From Oscillatoria nigro-viridis PCC 7112 (lineage in GTDB: Bacteria > Cyanobacteriota > Cyanobacteriia > Cyanobacteriales > Microcoleaceae), in assembly GCF_000317475.1 (NCBI RefSeq), contig NC_019731.1:86928-150927 (forward strand): a DNA stretch of 64,000 nt, in the 5' to 3' direction. The notes beneath the pieces are model-generated. The model saw nothing but the letters and a program-made list of their open reading frames with translations. It was not told where the DNA came from and did not search any database. Each line of letters starts with the position of its first letter. Positions within the stretch are counted from its first letter, which is position 1. A program made the position numbers and the translations under genes. Positions 16,062 through 25,285 of this stretch are shown in pieces.

Positions 16062-17627
16062 GTGCCTTTAACAGACCCGATTGGAGAACCTTTAATAGAA
16101 GTGGAATCCTTAATTCCCGGACTTGCCCCAACTTTCGCCCCACAACTGCCGGGAATTCCGACTCACAAAACCTTATTATATCAAACTCCCGGCTCTTCTG
16201 AAAACTCCGAACAACCTAACTTAATAGAAACCGCAAAGCCGCCACAATCCGAATTCAGTCGAGCCGAAACCGATGCTTTTATTACTAACAAAGCCTCCGA
16301 TATTCACAGCATATCTTCTGCTACCATCAGCGAGCTCAGAACTAACAGCAACCCCAGAGATGCAGCAAATTCTGAAATTGACCCCCTAATTGGCAAATTC
16401 GACTCAGACTCAGGAGATTCCCTGACCAACCCGAATCCAATAACCTCACCCGTTATAACTACATCCACAACGAGCGAAAAAGCTTCTCCCAAAACACAAT
16501 TACCCGCAACCCCTGAAACAAGTTCAAAACCCGAAGATATAAAAACACCCTTATCGTCAGAGGCTACACTCAAAAGCGAATCAGAACCCAACAAAACATC
16601 ACCTGCAACTGCATCAAACATAATACCAGATCGCAGTACAACTTCATCAGAAAAATCCGAAACTATTGCAGTAACAAATTTAACCGAAACTATTGCGGCT
16701 AGCCCAAACATACCCTCAACCGATAAAACCTCTACAGACAAACAGTCCCCAGTTGCCAAAGCTGACGACAAGATAGACTCAGACAAGCAATCTCAAAACT
16801 CCACAATTGTGGAGAAAACCAACTCAGGCGAACCATCTCGTACTGCCGAAGTTTCCGACAAAATAGACTCCGATAAAACAGCTCCAATTCCTTCAACTTC
16901 AGAAACAAAAAACTCAGACAAACAGCTTCCACTTGCCGAAGCTAGCACCCTGATAGACTCAGACAAAAAATCCCCAACAGTCGATGCAATACCGACCGAA
17001 AAACCCAGTTCAAATTCTCAAGAACCGCTGACAACACAGCCCCCAACAGCCCCATTAATTCCACCCGCATCTAACCCTGTTTTACCTGACACTAATATCA
17101 ACCCAGAAGTCAACTCAACCGATTCCACAAACCCAGTACAAACTGCCAGTCAAGCTTTAACTGACAAACAGAATGATTCAGAAAAAGTTGACCCATTAAA
17201 AACCGAACCTGCTGCAATACCAAAAACAGCAGCCAGTGAAAATGTAGCGGTGACGACAGCGACAGCAGTTCAAACCCCAGAAAAATCTCCGAACAATACT
17301 GACTCAGTTTCGGAACTTAAACAGCCAGTTCAAACAGAATCTATTGTCAATCAATCAGCAGATGCTGAATCAATAAAAACCGACCAAACTGCAACTGCAA
17401 GCATTTCTCAACCCCCCGCAGAAACAGAGTCAGTTATCGCTCCACTTGCGTCACAATCTCCTGCCAAAACAGACTCGCTTGTCTCTAATGTTGGCGAACA
17501 ATCACCAAAAGAAACCCACTCCAATGTTTCTACCGCATCCGAAGAATTACCAACAAAAACAAGTCGATTATTACCGCAGAAATCAATTCTGGTACGGTGG
17601 TTCTGGACATCCCTGTCGCTCAAATAA
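16062..17627 (+). CDS. N-terminal part of the giant surface/toxin protein (frameshifted from 17597-25000)
   Basis: The GTG at 16062 follows CAGGAG by nine bases. The translation (521 aa) is a Ser/Thr/Pro/Lys-rich, disordered stretch with loose repeats such as (D/E)KIDSDK(Q/T), with no classical signal peptide. Its last correct residues are EELPTKTS near 17562. The same protein repeat (ELETEQLPTKNESII...) continues in the -1 frame of the next ORF, so one base is missing in the AAAAACAAG stretch at about 17556-17566, or a shift takes place there. With the shift repaired the protein would be close to 2980 residues. I read it as the N-terminal half of one secreted polymorphic-toxin carrier. Confidence 0.7.
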   Translation: MPLTDPIGEPLIEVESLIPGLAPTFAPQLPGIPTHKTLLYQTPGSSENSEQPNLIETAKPPQSEFSRAETDAFITNKASDIHSISSATISELRTNSNPRDAANSEIDPLIGKFDSDSGDSLTNPNPITSPVITTSTTSEKASPKTQLPATPETSSKPEDIKTPLSSEATLKSESEPNKTSPATASNIIPDRSTTSSEKSETIAVTNLTETIAASPNIPSTDKTSTDKQSPVAKADDKIDSDKQSQNSTIVEKTNSGEPSRTAEVSDKIDSDKTAPIPSTSETKNSDKQLPLAEASTLIDSDKKSPTVDAIPTEKPSSNSQEPLTTQPPTAPLIPPASNPVLPDTNINPEVNSTDSTNPVQTASQALTDKQNDSEKVDPLKTEPAAIPKTAASENVAVTTATAVQTPEKSPNNTDSVSELKQPVQTESIVNQSADAESIKTDQTATASISQPPAETESVIAPLASQSPAKTDSLVSNVGEQSPKETHSNVSTASEELPTKTSRLLPQKSILVRWFWTSLSLK

Positions 17628-20600
17628 CAGGAGAACTTGAAACCGAACAACTGCCCACAAAAAACGAGTCAATTATTGCCGTACCCGAAGCGGATGATAC
17701 GGTTGAACATAATATCCCTGTCGCTGAAATAACAGCAGAATTAGAAACCGAACAATTCCCAACAAAAACAGATTCGCTAGCTCCCGCAGAATTCACTGCT
17801 GGTACAATAAAACTGGATATTACTGTTGCCTTCATAGCAAAACTTGAAACCGATCAAACCCCAGCTATTACTGTTAATTCTCTCGAATCAGACTCGCTAT
17901 TTTCCAACTCGAATCAACACATACAAACCGATAATAATTCAATACCAGCACTATTCTCAACTCCATCAGAGACAGCAGCAGTTACGACACAGATAACTGA
18001 AGCCGAAGTCGAAACAACCGTTGCACCCTCAACTCTTAAATCCCCACCCGAACCGACTTCAAACAATTATAATAGCAATTCAAATCCAATAGAAACTGTC
18101 GCTGTTCTACCTGCGGATTCTGATACTGAAATTGCGCCGGAATCCGCAGAGATAACCAGCGGTTTGCTAGCGTCAGTAACCGAAAAATCTGCTCTCTTCT
18201 CAGACAATATTGCAGACACTCAACCCAATTCCACACAGAGTACCGGCAACTTCCAAACCAATACCAATCCCCCAAGAAATTTATCAATAACAACAACAGC
18301 CAATTTACCAATCCCCGGTACTTTCCTTGTAGATAACCAAGGAAAAGTCAGATTCGACTATGTATTTGACGGCGGCGGCTACGAAGGCGAACTCGGTATT
18401 TTCAGCCTGGCGGGAATGTCCGCATTTATACCCGGAACTCCAGAATTCATTGCCGAAGCATCCCGTAGAGTTTTAAGCAATTCCACCGACGGACACATTG
18501 TAATTAGCGACGCTACAGAAGGAGCCAAATTCACCGGTGCGATGCCGTTCGAAGGAGACTGGGACAGCGGCGAATATCAGGGTATCAAAACTTTCAACAT
18601 GACTCCAGGCGACACCTTTGCCGTCATGTTAGTCCCCAACGGTACAGTGCAGTCATCCCTCGAATCCTCATATTCGGGAAATTGGTTCCCCGAAAACCGC
18701 CCCTTATTCAGTATCGCTACAGCCAATCCCAACGATACCGCTCATCTGCTACAAATAGCCGACATTACCGGCACCGGCAACACCTTCGCCCTGGAAGATA
18801 TGTCGCCTCCTAACTCGGACAGAGATTACAATGACCTAATCTTTAAAATTAGTGGCGCAACCGGAAACGCACCGCTGCTAGATACAGTCATCAATCCTGA
18901 CAGAGAATGGCGCAATACGACTCTAGGACAGCAATTGCTCGCCGAAGCCAATCCCCCGAATTCTGACAACAATCCGCCCGTTGTTTCACCGACAAGCGCT
19001 CGGACTTATACAGAATTAGAGACAACTATTTCATTAGAAAATCTTGCCACAGATGCAGAGGGCGACCCCCTAACAATTAGCGTCCAGGGTCCAGTAAACG
19101 GCACAGTAATTTTCAATCCCTTAACTAACAAAGCATCCTTTAAACCAGCAACTGGTTTCTCTGGAATTGCCAGCTTTGATTTCCTTGCCAGCGACGCTTT
19201 TGGGAGTTCAACGCCCGCGCGGGTGACAGTCAACGTCAGCGATGTTCCCCTGCTGAATCTAGATTTTGTGAAGCGAAATCCGAGCCTCAATGCAGGAGAA
19301 AATACGGAATTGATTGTGCTCGGAGATTTTGCCGACCAAAAAGGTGTAGTGCTGCCAGATTCTTATCTAACTTACACTTCATTCAATCCAGAAGTAGCAC
19401 CAATTGATCCAACAGGGAAAGTGACAGGTTTGGTCAACGGCACTTCAATTTTGAGCGCGAGTCGCAACAACCTGCAAGCAGTAACAGCGGTGCGAGTAGG
19501 AAAATTGCCAGCCCCCACCAACGATGCAGAATTCAATGGAGCACTAGCCGAGATTAACGGTTTGAATGTCTATCCCAAAGCAGTCACCATGACAGCCGGA
19601 ATGGGGCGAGCGCTGTTAGTCGGAATTGAAAATATCATCCAATCCCCCGATTTGAAATTCGGCTCAGTAGGAACTCGCTATTTCCCCGGAAACTCCAACT
19701 TATTGCAAGTGAATTCAGACGGCATTATTACTGCCCTAGAAGAAGGAGTTACTAACGTCACCGTCATTCACGGAGCAGCCGAACAAGTCGTGCCAGTACG
19801 AGTCTCCCTGCTTGCCGCCGCCGGAACAATTTTAGGAGTAAATGGCGGTGCAGTTTCTGGCAGTGACGGTTCAATTGTGATGGTGCCGCCCGGTGCTCTT
19901 GCCGAAAATACAGCTATTAGCTTGACATCTCTAAGCAGCAATGCTCTATCCCTACAACTTCCCGACGGTTTGCAGTTTGCCGGAGGCTTCAATTTAGACT
20001 TGGGTGATGAATCTCTGAAATTGCCCGCTCAATTAGCAATTCCAGCCCCCGCCGGCTTATCTCCCGGTACCGAAATTTTATTCATGCGAAAAGGTTCGCT
20101 GCCGGATGCTAACAATATTGAAAACCCAACTTGGCTGATTCAAGAATCCGGAGTAGTCGATGCCAACGGCATTATCCGAACCAATTCCCCACCATTTCCT
20201 GGTGTTTTGGCAAGTGGCGAATATGCGATGTTTGCATGGCCAACCGCGCTGGAATCGGGTGTTTCGACTCTTACAGTTGGAGAGTTGACCGAGCTCGGTA
20301 TATCGCAAGCAGGCAAGGGATCGCTGGCTACAATCGCACGGGCAATTAACCTCGCAACTAATTTCGGTGTCCAAAGCAGCTTTTTAGCAGCAAGTGTTGG
20401 TTTAATCGGTATTGCTGCCGTTGGAGCCCAATTCGCCGCTACAATCTTGCTCCTCGGTTACTTGGCTAAATACCTGCAATCTGGATTGAAAGTCATCGCC
20501 ATTCCACAAGTCGGTTTACCTGTAGTCACGGATGCAGGCGTCGAACTCGACCCAGAAGGGATTCCCAGCGTCACAGCGACTGTAAATGTACCGACATTAT

Positions 20601-23600
20601 TCCCCGCAGACCCCTTCGCACCTCCAGTGCTTCAATCCGCTGAATTTAAGTTGGAAAATGGCGACCCAACCGTCGTCCTGACAGGCAGCAATTTCCTGAA
20701 TAACTCCAATGATTTGGGCGGTGAATTTGAGGATTTAACTGTCAGCTTCCGCGTCGGCGACAAAACTTATCCCGCCATTTTGATGCCGGAGAAAAACACC
20801 GATTTAGGAGAAAATCGCTACAAAATTGCTGTCAAAATTCCGATTACCGTACCCGTCGGCGAATCCAGTATTGTAGTGTCGAGAAAGCAGAAAAAGCGCT
20901 TCGGACTGGGCGTTGGAGATTACGAAATTGTCGAACTAGAAAGTGAAGAAAATATCCGCCTCGCTCCTACCTGCGTTGAATTGGCGCTGGTTACCGAACG
21001 CACGGGCGACAAAATCAACGTTATTAATCTCAAAGACCCTTTATCAACTGTTGAAACCCAGACCAGCGATAAATTGGCGGTTGCTATTAACATTCCTGTG
21101 GGTAATCCCAATATCCCATCAGACCGACCGGAGTCGATCGCGCCTACCAACAATGCTACCCGCGGCTACGTGACTCTGCGCGACACCGGCCGCGTGTCTG
21201 TGGTGGATTTGATAGCCCTGCGAGAGATAGACACTACTCCTGAAACGGCGACTGTAGATGCGATTAGCTTGCCCTCTGGAGCCAGACCGCAAGCTATTGT
21301 TATCGACCCCAAAGACAATTATGCTTACATTGCCGACCAAAATCGCCCCAACATCTACGTTCTCGACATCAATCCGAATTCGGCAACTTATCATACCGTT
21401 GTTCAGACAGTTAACGTCTCATCGCCGCTGGGATTGAGCCAGTTGGCTATCAGCAGCGACGGGCGGCGACTGTTTGCCACAGGTTCCGACAATAACGAAC
21501 AAACACCTAACCGCCGCATTTACGCTGTCAACATTGACCCCGCCGACAAACCGAAGGCTGAGGGTTCTAACGATCGCAAGTGGCAGCAGCAGATTGGAGT
21601 AATTCCCACCGCATCAGAGACAGAGGGCATAGCTGCTACTCCCGACCCCAAGAAAATGGTGTTCACCAACGGATTTGCTAGTGTCCTCACCATAAGTAAT
21701 GGGGAGCAGATCAAGCTTCAGAATGACGGCCAGGGCTTTGGGGTACTCGAAATTGAGTCTGATGACCCCCTCAACTTTAGTGCTAAAGTCAGCTACGCTC
21801 CTCTGTCGCTGGGCCTAGCTAATGACTATTTTGATGTCAACGAGGCAGTGGCTGTAACAGTAACGCCAGACGGGAAATATGCGTTTGTTGCCGGCCGCAA
21901 CTCTAGGGCAAATATAGGTACGCGCGAGGGTGGAAATATAGGCATTATCAAAGACCCGCTGGGACCCAATCCTCAATTGGTGGCTGCGACTCGACCGATT
22001 CCCGACAGCTTAACTAACAACCTAGCGCTTTCGAGCGACGGCAAATATTTGATTGCTTCCTATCCCACCACAAATTTGGGAGGAAGTTCCTACGTTTTCG
22101 ATGTTCAGGAAATGATTAAGGCTATAGAGAATCCCGGCAATTACAAGCTTGACGCACGAGACAGGGGAGTGGGTACCGTTGGTTTCGCGACTGACACTGA
22201 GCGAAATGCGACCCAAGCCGACTTCGCCCGCGTGCCCATTGACGATATCAACCCTCTTGTCAGTATTGCGGCCGACTACGAAATTACGGGGGGAAATTGG
22301 ATTAATAACTTTGAGTTTAGCGTCCCGGATGGCACGAAACGCGCTCCCATTGGTATCGGCGGAAATCCTAAAGGTTTGGCAATCGCGAGTACAAAAAATT
22401 GGCTGGAATTAGAGGGGCCGATTGGTACTAGCGAAAGTGACACCAATCCTCTAACTCCTACTTTTGAGTGGGATTTGAAGGGTGACGGTGAAGAATGCGG
22501 TCTTCCTGGTTTTAATCCTGATACTGATGTCGAGGAGGTCAATCTTTATGTAAGCGTTTTTCCGCAAGGGAAGGGCTTGTTGCCCGATGATAGGTGGGAT
22601 GGGTTAAATTCGGCTGGCGACCAAGATTACAATCCGAATCGGGTTCTGACTGCTCAATGGAACAATGGTATCTGGACTTGGGATGGCGGCACTAAAGCTG
22701 GTTCTTCTGAGGAGTTTACTCTTTCTAATGACCGAATGTTGACGGCGGGTCAGGAATATCATTGGGCTGTGGAAGCTGTGACGAATGGAGGGGAAAGAAA
22801 AGTTGTTACCAATCAGTTTAAAACTTTACTGCCGGCTCCGATGACTGGTAGCAATACTTTCAGTAGCGTTACGGTATTAACGCGGGGCTTAGAATCTCAA
22901 CCTAATTTGATAGATCGCCAATTCGAGCAGATGGCTTCTCACCTGACTAAAGAAAATGGTTTGGTCATGCGTTACGATCACGCCACTAACAAATGGGGAT
23001 GGCTCAATTTTGATGGCTCCACAACCTTCTCCCCTCCAAGTCACAAATTGGGCGCACCACTGGTACTAATCCCTGGGTGGGAACAGTCGCCAGAAGCAAC
23101 CGCATTTAACTCTGGCTTTACTGAGGCAGCCGCAGATGCCTTTTTTGCTTCACTGGTAGCTTTAAATCAAAATTTGGTAAACACCCTTTTCAATTCACCT
23201 ATGCACTTTATGGGGTTTGGTCAGGGTGCAGCGATCAACAATGAAATTGTCCAGCGTTTGGGGAGTTATTTTCCCTTCGGTGGTGGTACTAGCCTTGTAA
23301 ACCGCGACCTCCAGATGACAACGATCGATCCTCATGCTTTCGACCCAAATGAGTCGGTAACCTCCTTAAACAGCTTCCGCGATCCAGAAGTGCGAATCTG
23401 GGAAAATGTTACCTATGCCGATAACTATTATCAAGACGTTCCCGCTGTAGATACACAGGCAATTAATACCCCTGCTGGTCGGCGAATTGCGGAGGCGGAT
23501 TGGAACGTACACCTTGGTGGTTCTGATGGCTTGAGCCGGATTGGATTTACTGAAAATAGCACGGATGGAAGGCCTCACCAAGCTCTAACTTGGTATGCAG

Positions 23601-25000
23601 GAACAGCTAACCTTAGCGGAAGTCAACTCCCCTCAAGGAATGGAGAGAGGATTTACCGTCGGCTTGGAGATCTGGAACTAGATAGTTCAGGCAATCCAAC
23701 TACACCTACGTGGTACACACCCGACCATACTGATGCTAATTTTACTCACGGCGAACAGCAAGCTCCTTGGGAAGGTATCGGTACTGGCTGGTTTTACTCG
23801 GTACTGGGTGGTGGCTCTCAATTACGCCCCTATGATGCTAACGTAAGTAACCGTGTCCCCGTAACTGAGGACAATACCTACACAGACGAAATTATAGGTA
23901 ACAAGATGCGAGGTGACTATGCAGTTCCCACCCTTTTCAATGGTAATTTTGACGCCAGCAAACGTTTTACAGCTCAGAGTGTTCCAGGCTGGTCTTTTTA
24001 CAACTCTTTAAGTGTATCCGACAATCCTAATGTGTCGCAAAGACATCTGCATGAACGGGATGAGATTGATACCTTTTTAACTGAAGAGCAAAGAATATTA
24101 AACCCGGGTTTGGCGGGAAAAAACTATACCTTGAAGATGGGAGGAACCGATGGACCTAAAGAAATAATTCATAATCTATTTCTTGTCCCCGATCAAAACA
24201 GCTTACACGATAGTTTGAAATTCGACCTGCACGTACCTGAAGACCAACTCGGTGCGGGAAGAAAAATTACGGTTTCTCTGAGAGCAGACGTAGCTGGTTA
24301 CGAACAGTTTACGTCAATAGGAACTATCGATTTAGAGCGAGTATCTGGAATAAATAGCTCTGGTCCAGAGCTCGACAGCAATATTCGCAAGATCGGTTAT
24401 GGTACTGAAGGCTTGGAAACTTTCTACCTAAATCTCCCGGAAGAACTGCGCGGTAAGGCAGCTTTACTCAAGTTTGAAATCAATGACGGCACTGTTTACC
24501 TTGACGATATTTCTTTTGGCAAGAAGTGGGAACCTTCTATGACTCTGGCTGAGGCTGAAGAATATACAAAAAATAGCTACTACAGCGGACGCACGCTCTA
24601 TCATGGAACTAGCCCAGCGGGTGCTAGTAGTATTACGAATATTGGTGTAAATCCTGGTAGGTTCACAAGAGGTTTCTTCGGAGAAGGTTTTTATTTGACA
24701 AATCTGGAGGAGAGGGCTAAGGATTTTAGCAGTGATGAGAATGGCAATCCAACGCAGGGTCCGATATTAAAGATTATGCTGAACGTAAAAAACCCCAAAG
24801 TTTATCAGGATTTAACTGAATTTGATGAGCGGGTAGCTAATTACGGTCAGGAAACTGGTCTACAAGAACCAGAGCGGACGGTTAGATATGTAGAGGATCT
24901 CAAATCTCAGGGGTATGATGCGATCGCGACTAGAAGCCCAGAAATGATGCTATACTATATAGTTTTTGACCCCAAACAAGTAGTTGTTGTTGAGGAGTAA
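17597..25000 (+). CDS. Giant polymorphic-toxin carrier: DUF4114, Ig-like, propeller, hydrolase-like and C-terminal ADP-ribosyltransferase-like domain
   Basis: The frame opens without a ribosome-binding site and continues the preceding ORF. Approximate order: ELETEQ repeats (1-110), DUF4114 (237-425, ending DRDYNDLIFK), cadherin-like Ig domain (457-550), BIG2-like domains (553-735), a VPPGAL domain (743-900), a hydrophobic stretch (928-958), a TIG-like domain (1010-1110), a YVTN-type propeller (1120-1600), an alpha/beta-hydrolase-like segment with LIPGWEQ and GFGQGA (1819-1912), and a conserved pre-toxin region (DLQMTTIDP, APWEGIGTGW, PTLFNGNFDA). The toxin end (2332-2467) has LYHGTS...GFFGEGFYLTN, as in ADP-ribosyltransferase-type toxins. 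It probably is exported and acts on competing cells. The next gene is a candidate immunity gene. Confidence 0.75.
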   Translation: MVLDIPVAQITGELETEQLPTKNESIIAVPEADDTVEHNIPVAEITAELETEQFPTKTDSLAPAEFTAGTIKLDITVAFIAKLETDQTPAITVNSLESDSLFSNSNQHIQTDNNSIPALFSTPSETAAVTTQITEAEVETTVAPSTLKSPPEPTSNNYNSNSNPIETVAVLPADSDTEIAPESAEITSGLLASVTEKSALFSDNIADTQPNSTQSTGNFQTNTNPPRNLSITTTANLPIPGTFLVDNQGKVRFDYVFDGGGYEGELGIFSLAGMSAFIPGTPEFIAEASRRVLSNSTDGHIVISDATEGAKFTGAMPFEGDWDSGEYQGIKTFNMTPGDTFAVMLVPNGTVQSSLESSYSGNWFPENRPLFSIATANPNDTAHLLQIADITGTGNTFALEDMSPPNSDRDYNDLIFKISGATGNAPLLDTVINPDREWRNTTLGQQLLAEANPPNSDNNPPVVSPTSARTYTELETTISLENLATDAEGDPLTISVQGPVNGTVIFNPLTNKASFKPATGFSGIASFDFLASDAFGSSTPARVTVNVSDVPLLNLDFVKRNPSLNAGENTELIVLGDFADQKGVVLPDSYLTYTSFNPEVAPIDPTGKVTGLVNGTSILSASRNNLQAVTAVRVGKLPAPTNDAEFNGALAEINGLNVYPKAVTMTAGMGRALLVGIENIIQSPDLKFGSVGTRYFPGNSNLLQVNSDGIITALEEGVTNVTVIHGAAEQVVPVRVSLLAAAGTILGVNGGAVSGSDGSIVMVPPGALAENTAISLTSLSSNALSLQLPDGLQFAGGFNLDLGDESLKLPAQLAIPAPAGLSPGTEILFMRKGSLPDANNIENPTWLIQESGVVDANGIIRTNSPPFPGVLASGEYAMFAWPTALESGVSTLTVGELTELGISQAGKGSLATIARAINLATNFGVQSSFLAASVGLIGIAAVGAQFAATILLLGYLAKYLQSGLKVIAIPQVGLPVVTDAGVELDPEGIPSVTATVNVPTLFPADPFAPPVLQSAEFKLENGDPTVVLTGSNFLNNSNDLGGEFEDLTVSFRVGDKTYPAILMPEKNTDLGENRYKIAVKIPITVPVGESSIVVSRKQKKRFGLGVGDYEIVELESEENIRLAPTCVELALVTERTGDKINVINLKDPLSTVETQTSDKLAVAINIPVGNPNIPSDRPESIAPTNNATRGYVTLRDTGRVSVVDLIALREIDTTPETATVDAISLPSGARPQAIVIDPKDNYAYIADQNRPNIYVLDINPNSATYHTVVQTVNVSSPLGLSQLAISSDGRRLFATGSDNNEQTPNRRIYAVNIDPADKPKAEGSNDRKWQQQIGVIPTASETEGIAATPDPKKMVFTNGFASVLTISNGEQIKLQNDGQGFGVLEIESDDPLNFSAKVSYAPLSLGLANDYFDVNEAVAVTVTPDGKYAFVAGRNSRANIGTREGGNIGIIKDPLGPNPQLVAATRPIPDSLTNNLALSSDGKYLIASYPTTNLGGSSYVFDVQEMIKAIENPGNYKLDARDRGVGTVGFATDTERNATQADFARVPIDDINPLVSIAADYEITGGNWINNFEFSVPDGTKRAPIGIGGNPKGLAIASTKNWLELEGPIGTSESDTNPLTPTFEWDLKGDGEECGLPGFNPDTDVEEVNLYVSVFPQGKGLLPDDRWDGLNSAGDQDYNPNRVLTAQWNNGIWTWDGGTKAGSSEEFTLSNDRMLTAGQEYHWAVEAVTNGGERKVVTNQFKTLLPAPMTGSNTFSSVTVLTRGLESQPNLIDRQFEQMASHLTKENGLVMRYDHATNKWGWLNFDGSTTFSPPSHKLGAPLVLIPGWEQSPEATAFNSGFTEAAADAFFASLVALNQNLVNTLFNSPMHFMGFGQGAAINNEIVQRLGSYFPFGGGTSLVNRDLQMTTIDPHAFDPNESVTSLNSFRDPEVRIWENVTYADNYYQDVPAVDTQAINTPAGRRIAEADWNVHLGGSDGLSRIGFTENSTDGRPHQALTWYAGTANLSGSQLPSRNGERIYRRLGDLELDSSGNPTTPTWYTPDHTDANFTHGEQQAPWEGIGTGWFYSVLGGGSQLRPYDANVSNRVPVTEDNTYTDEIIGNKMRGDYAVPTLFNGNFDASKRFTAQSVPGWSFYNSLSVSDNPNVSQRHLHERDEIDTFLTEEQRILNPGLAGKNYTLKMGGTDGPKEIIHNLFLVPDQNSLHDSLKFDLHVPEDQLGAGRKITVSLRADVAGYEQFTSIGTIDLERVSGINSSGPELDSNIRKIGYGTEGLETFYLNLPEELRGKAALLKFEINDGTVYLDDISFGKKWEPSMTLAEAEEYTKNSYYSGRTLYHGTSPAGASSITNIGVNPGRFTRGFFGEGFYLTNLEERAKDFSSDENGNPTQGPILKIMLNVKNPKVYQDLTEFDERVANYGQETGLQEPERTVRYVEDLKSQGYDAIATRSPEMMLYYIVFDPKQVVVVEE

Positions 25001-25004
25001 TCAA

Positions 25005-25190
25005 ATGGCTGAATATGCAGGATGCCGTGGCTGCCGTCACTATCTTCGCGTGTATATAAACGGTATTCCAACTTGTCGCGCCTTTCCTGAAGGAATTCCA
25101 CCAATTATTATCGTCGGAAAAGAACATACAAAACCTTTACCCGACCAAGACAATACAATTGTTTATGAACCAGCCGAAGCAGCCAAGTAG
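25005..25190 (+). CDS. Small Cys-containing protein, candidate immunity to the ADP-ribosyltransferase-like toxin, 61 aa
   Basis: GAGGAG within the toxin's stop region sets the ATG at 25005, only four bases after the toxin stop, so the two are coupled. The protein begins MAEYAGCRGCRHYLRVYING and continues TCRAFPEGIPPII, GKEHTKPLPDQDNTIVYEP. Small proteins with C..C, C.AFP.GIP and H.KP..D motifs are often found beside toxin or phage-morphogenesis genes. Here the tight coupling to a toxin domain suggests immunity. This is an inference from position and family look; no activity can be read directly. Confidence 0.6.
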   Translation: MAEYAGCRGCRHYLRVYINGIPTCRAFPEGIPPIIIVGKEHTKPLPDQDNTIVYEPAEAAK

Positions 25191-25285
25191 GCAGTACCCC
25201 AAGACCAACTCAGTGCGGGAAGAAAATTTACGGTTTCTCTGCGAGCAGACGTAGCTGGTTACAAACAGTAAAAACCCAAAGTTTA
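25191..25285 (+). pseudogene. Short duplicated fragments of the toxin carrier gene
   Basis: ACCAACTC(A/G)GTGCGGGAAG...GCAGACGTAGCTGGTTAC repeats bases near 24240-24305 of the carrier gene, and AACCCAAAGTTTAT repeats the stretch near 24793. They have no start and no intact frame. These scraps mark recombination between carrier-gene copies, where a downstream toxin cassette was attached. Confidence 0.7.
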
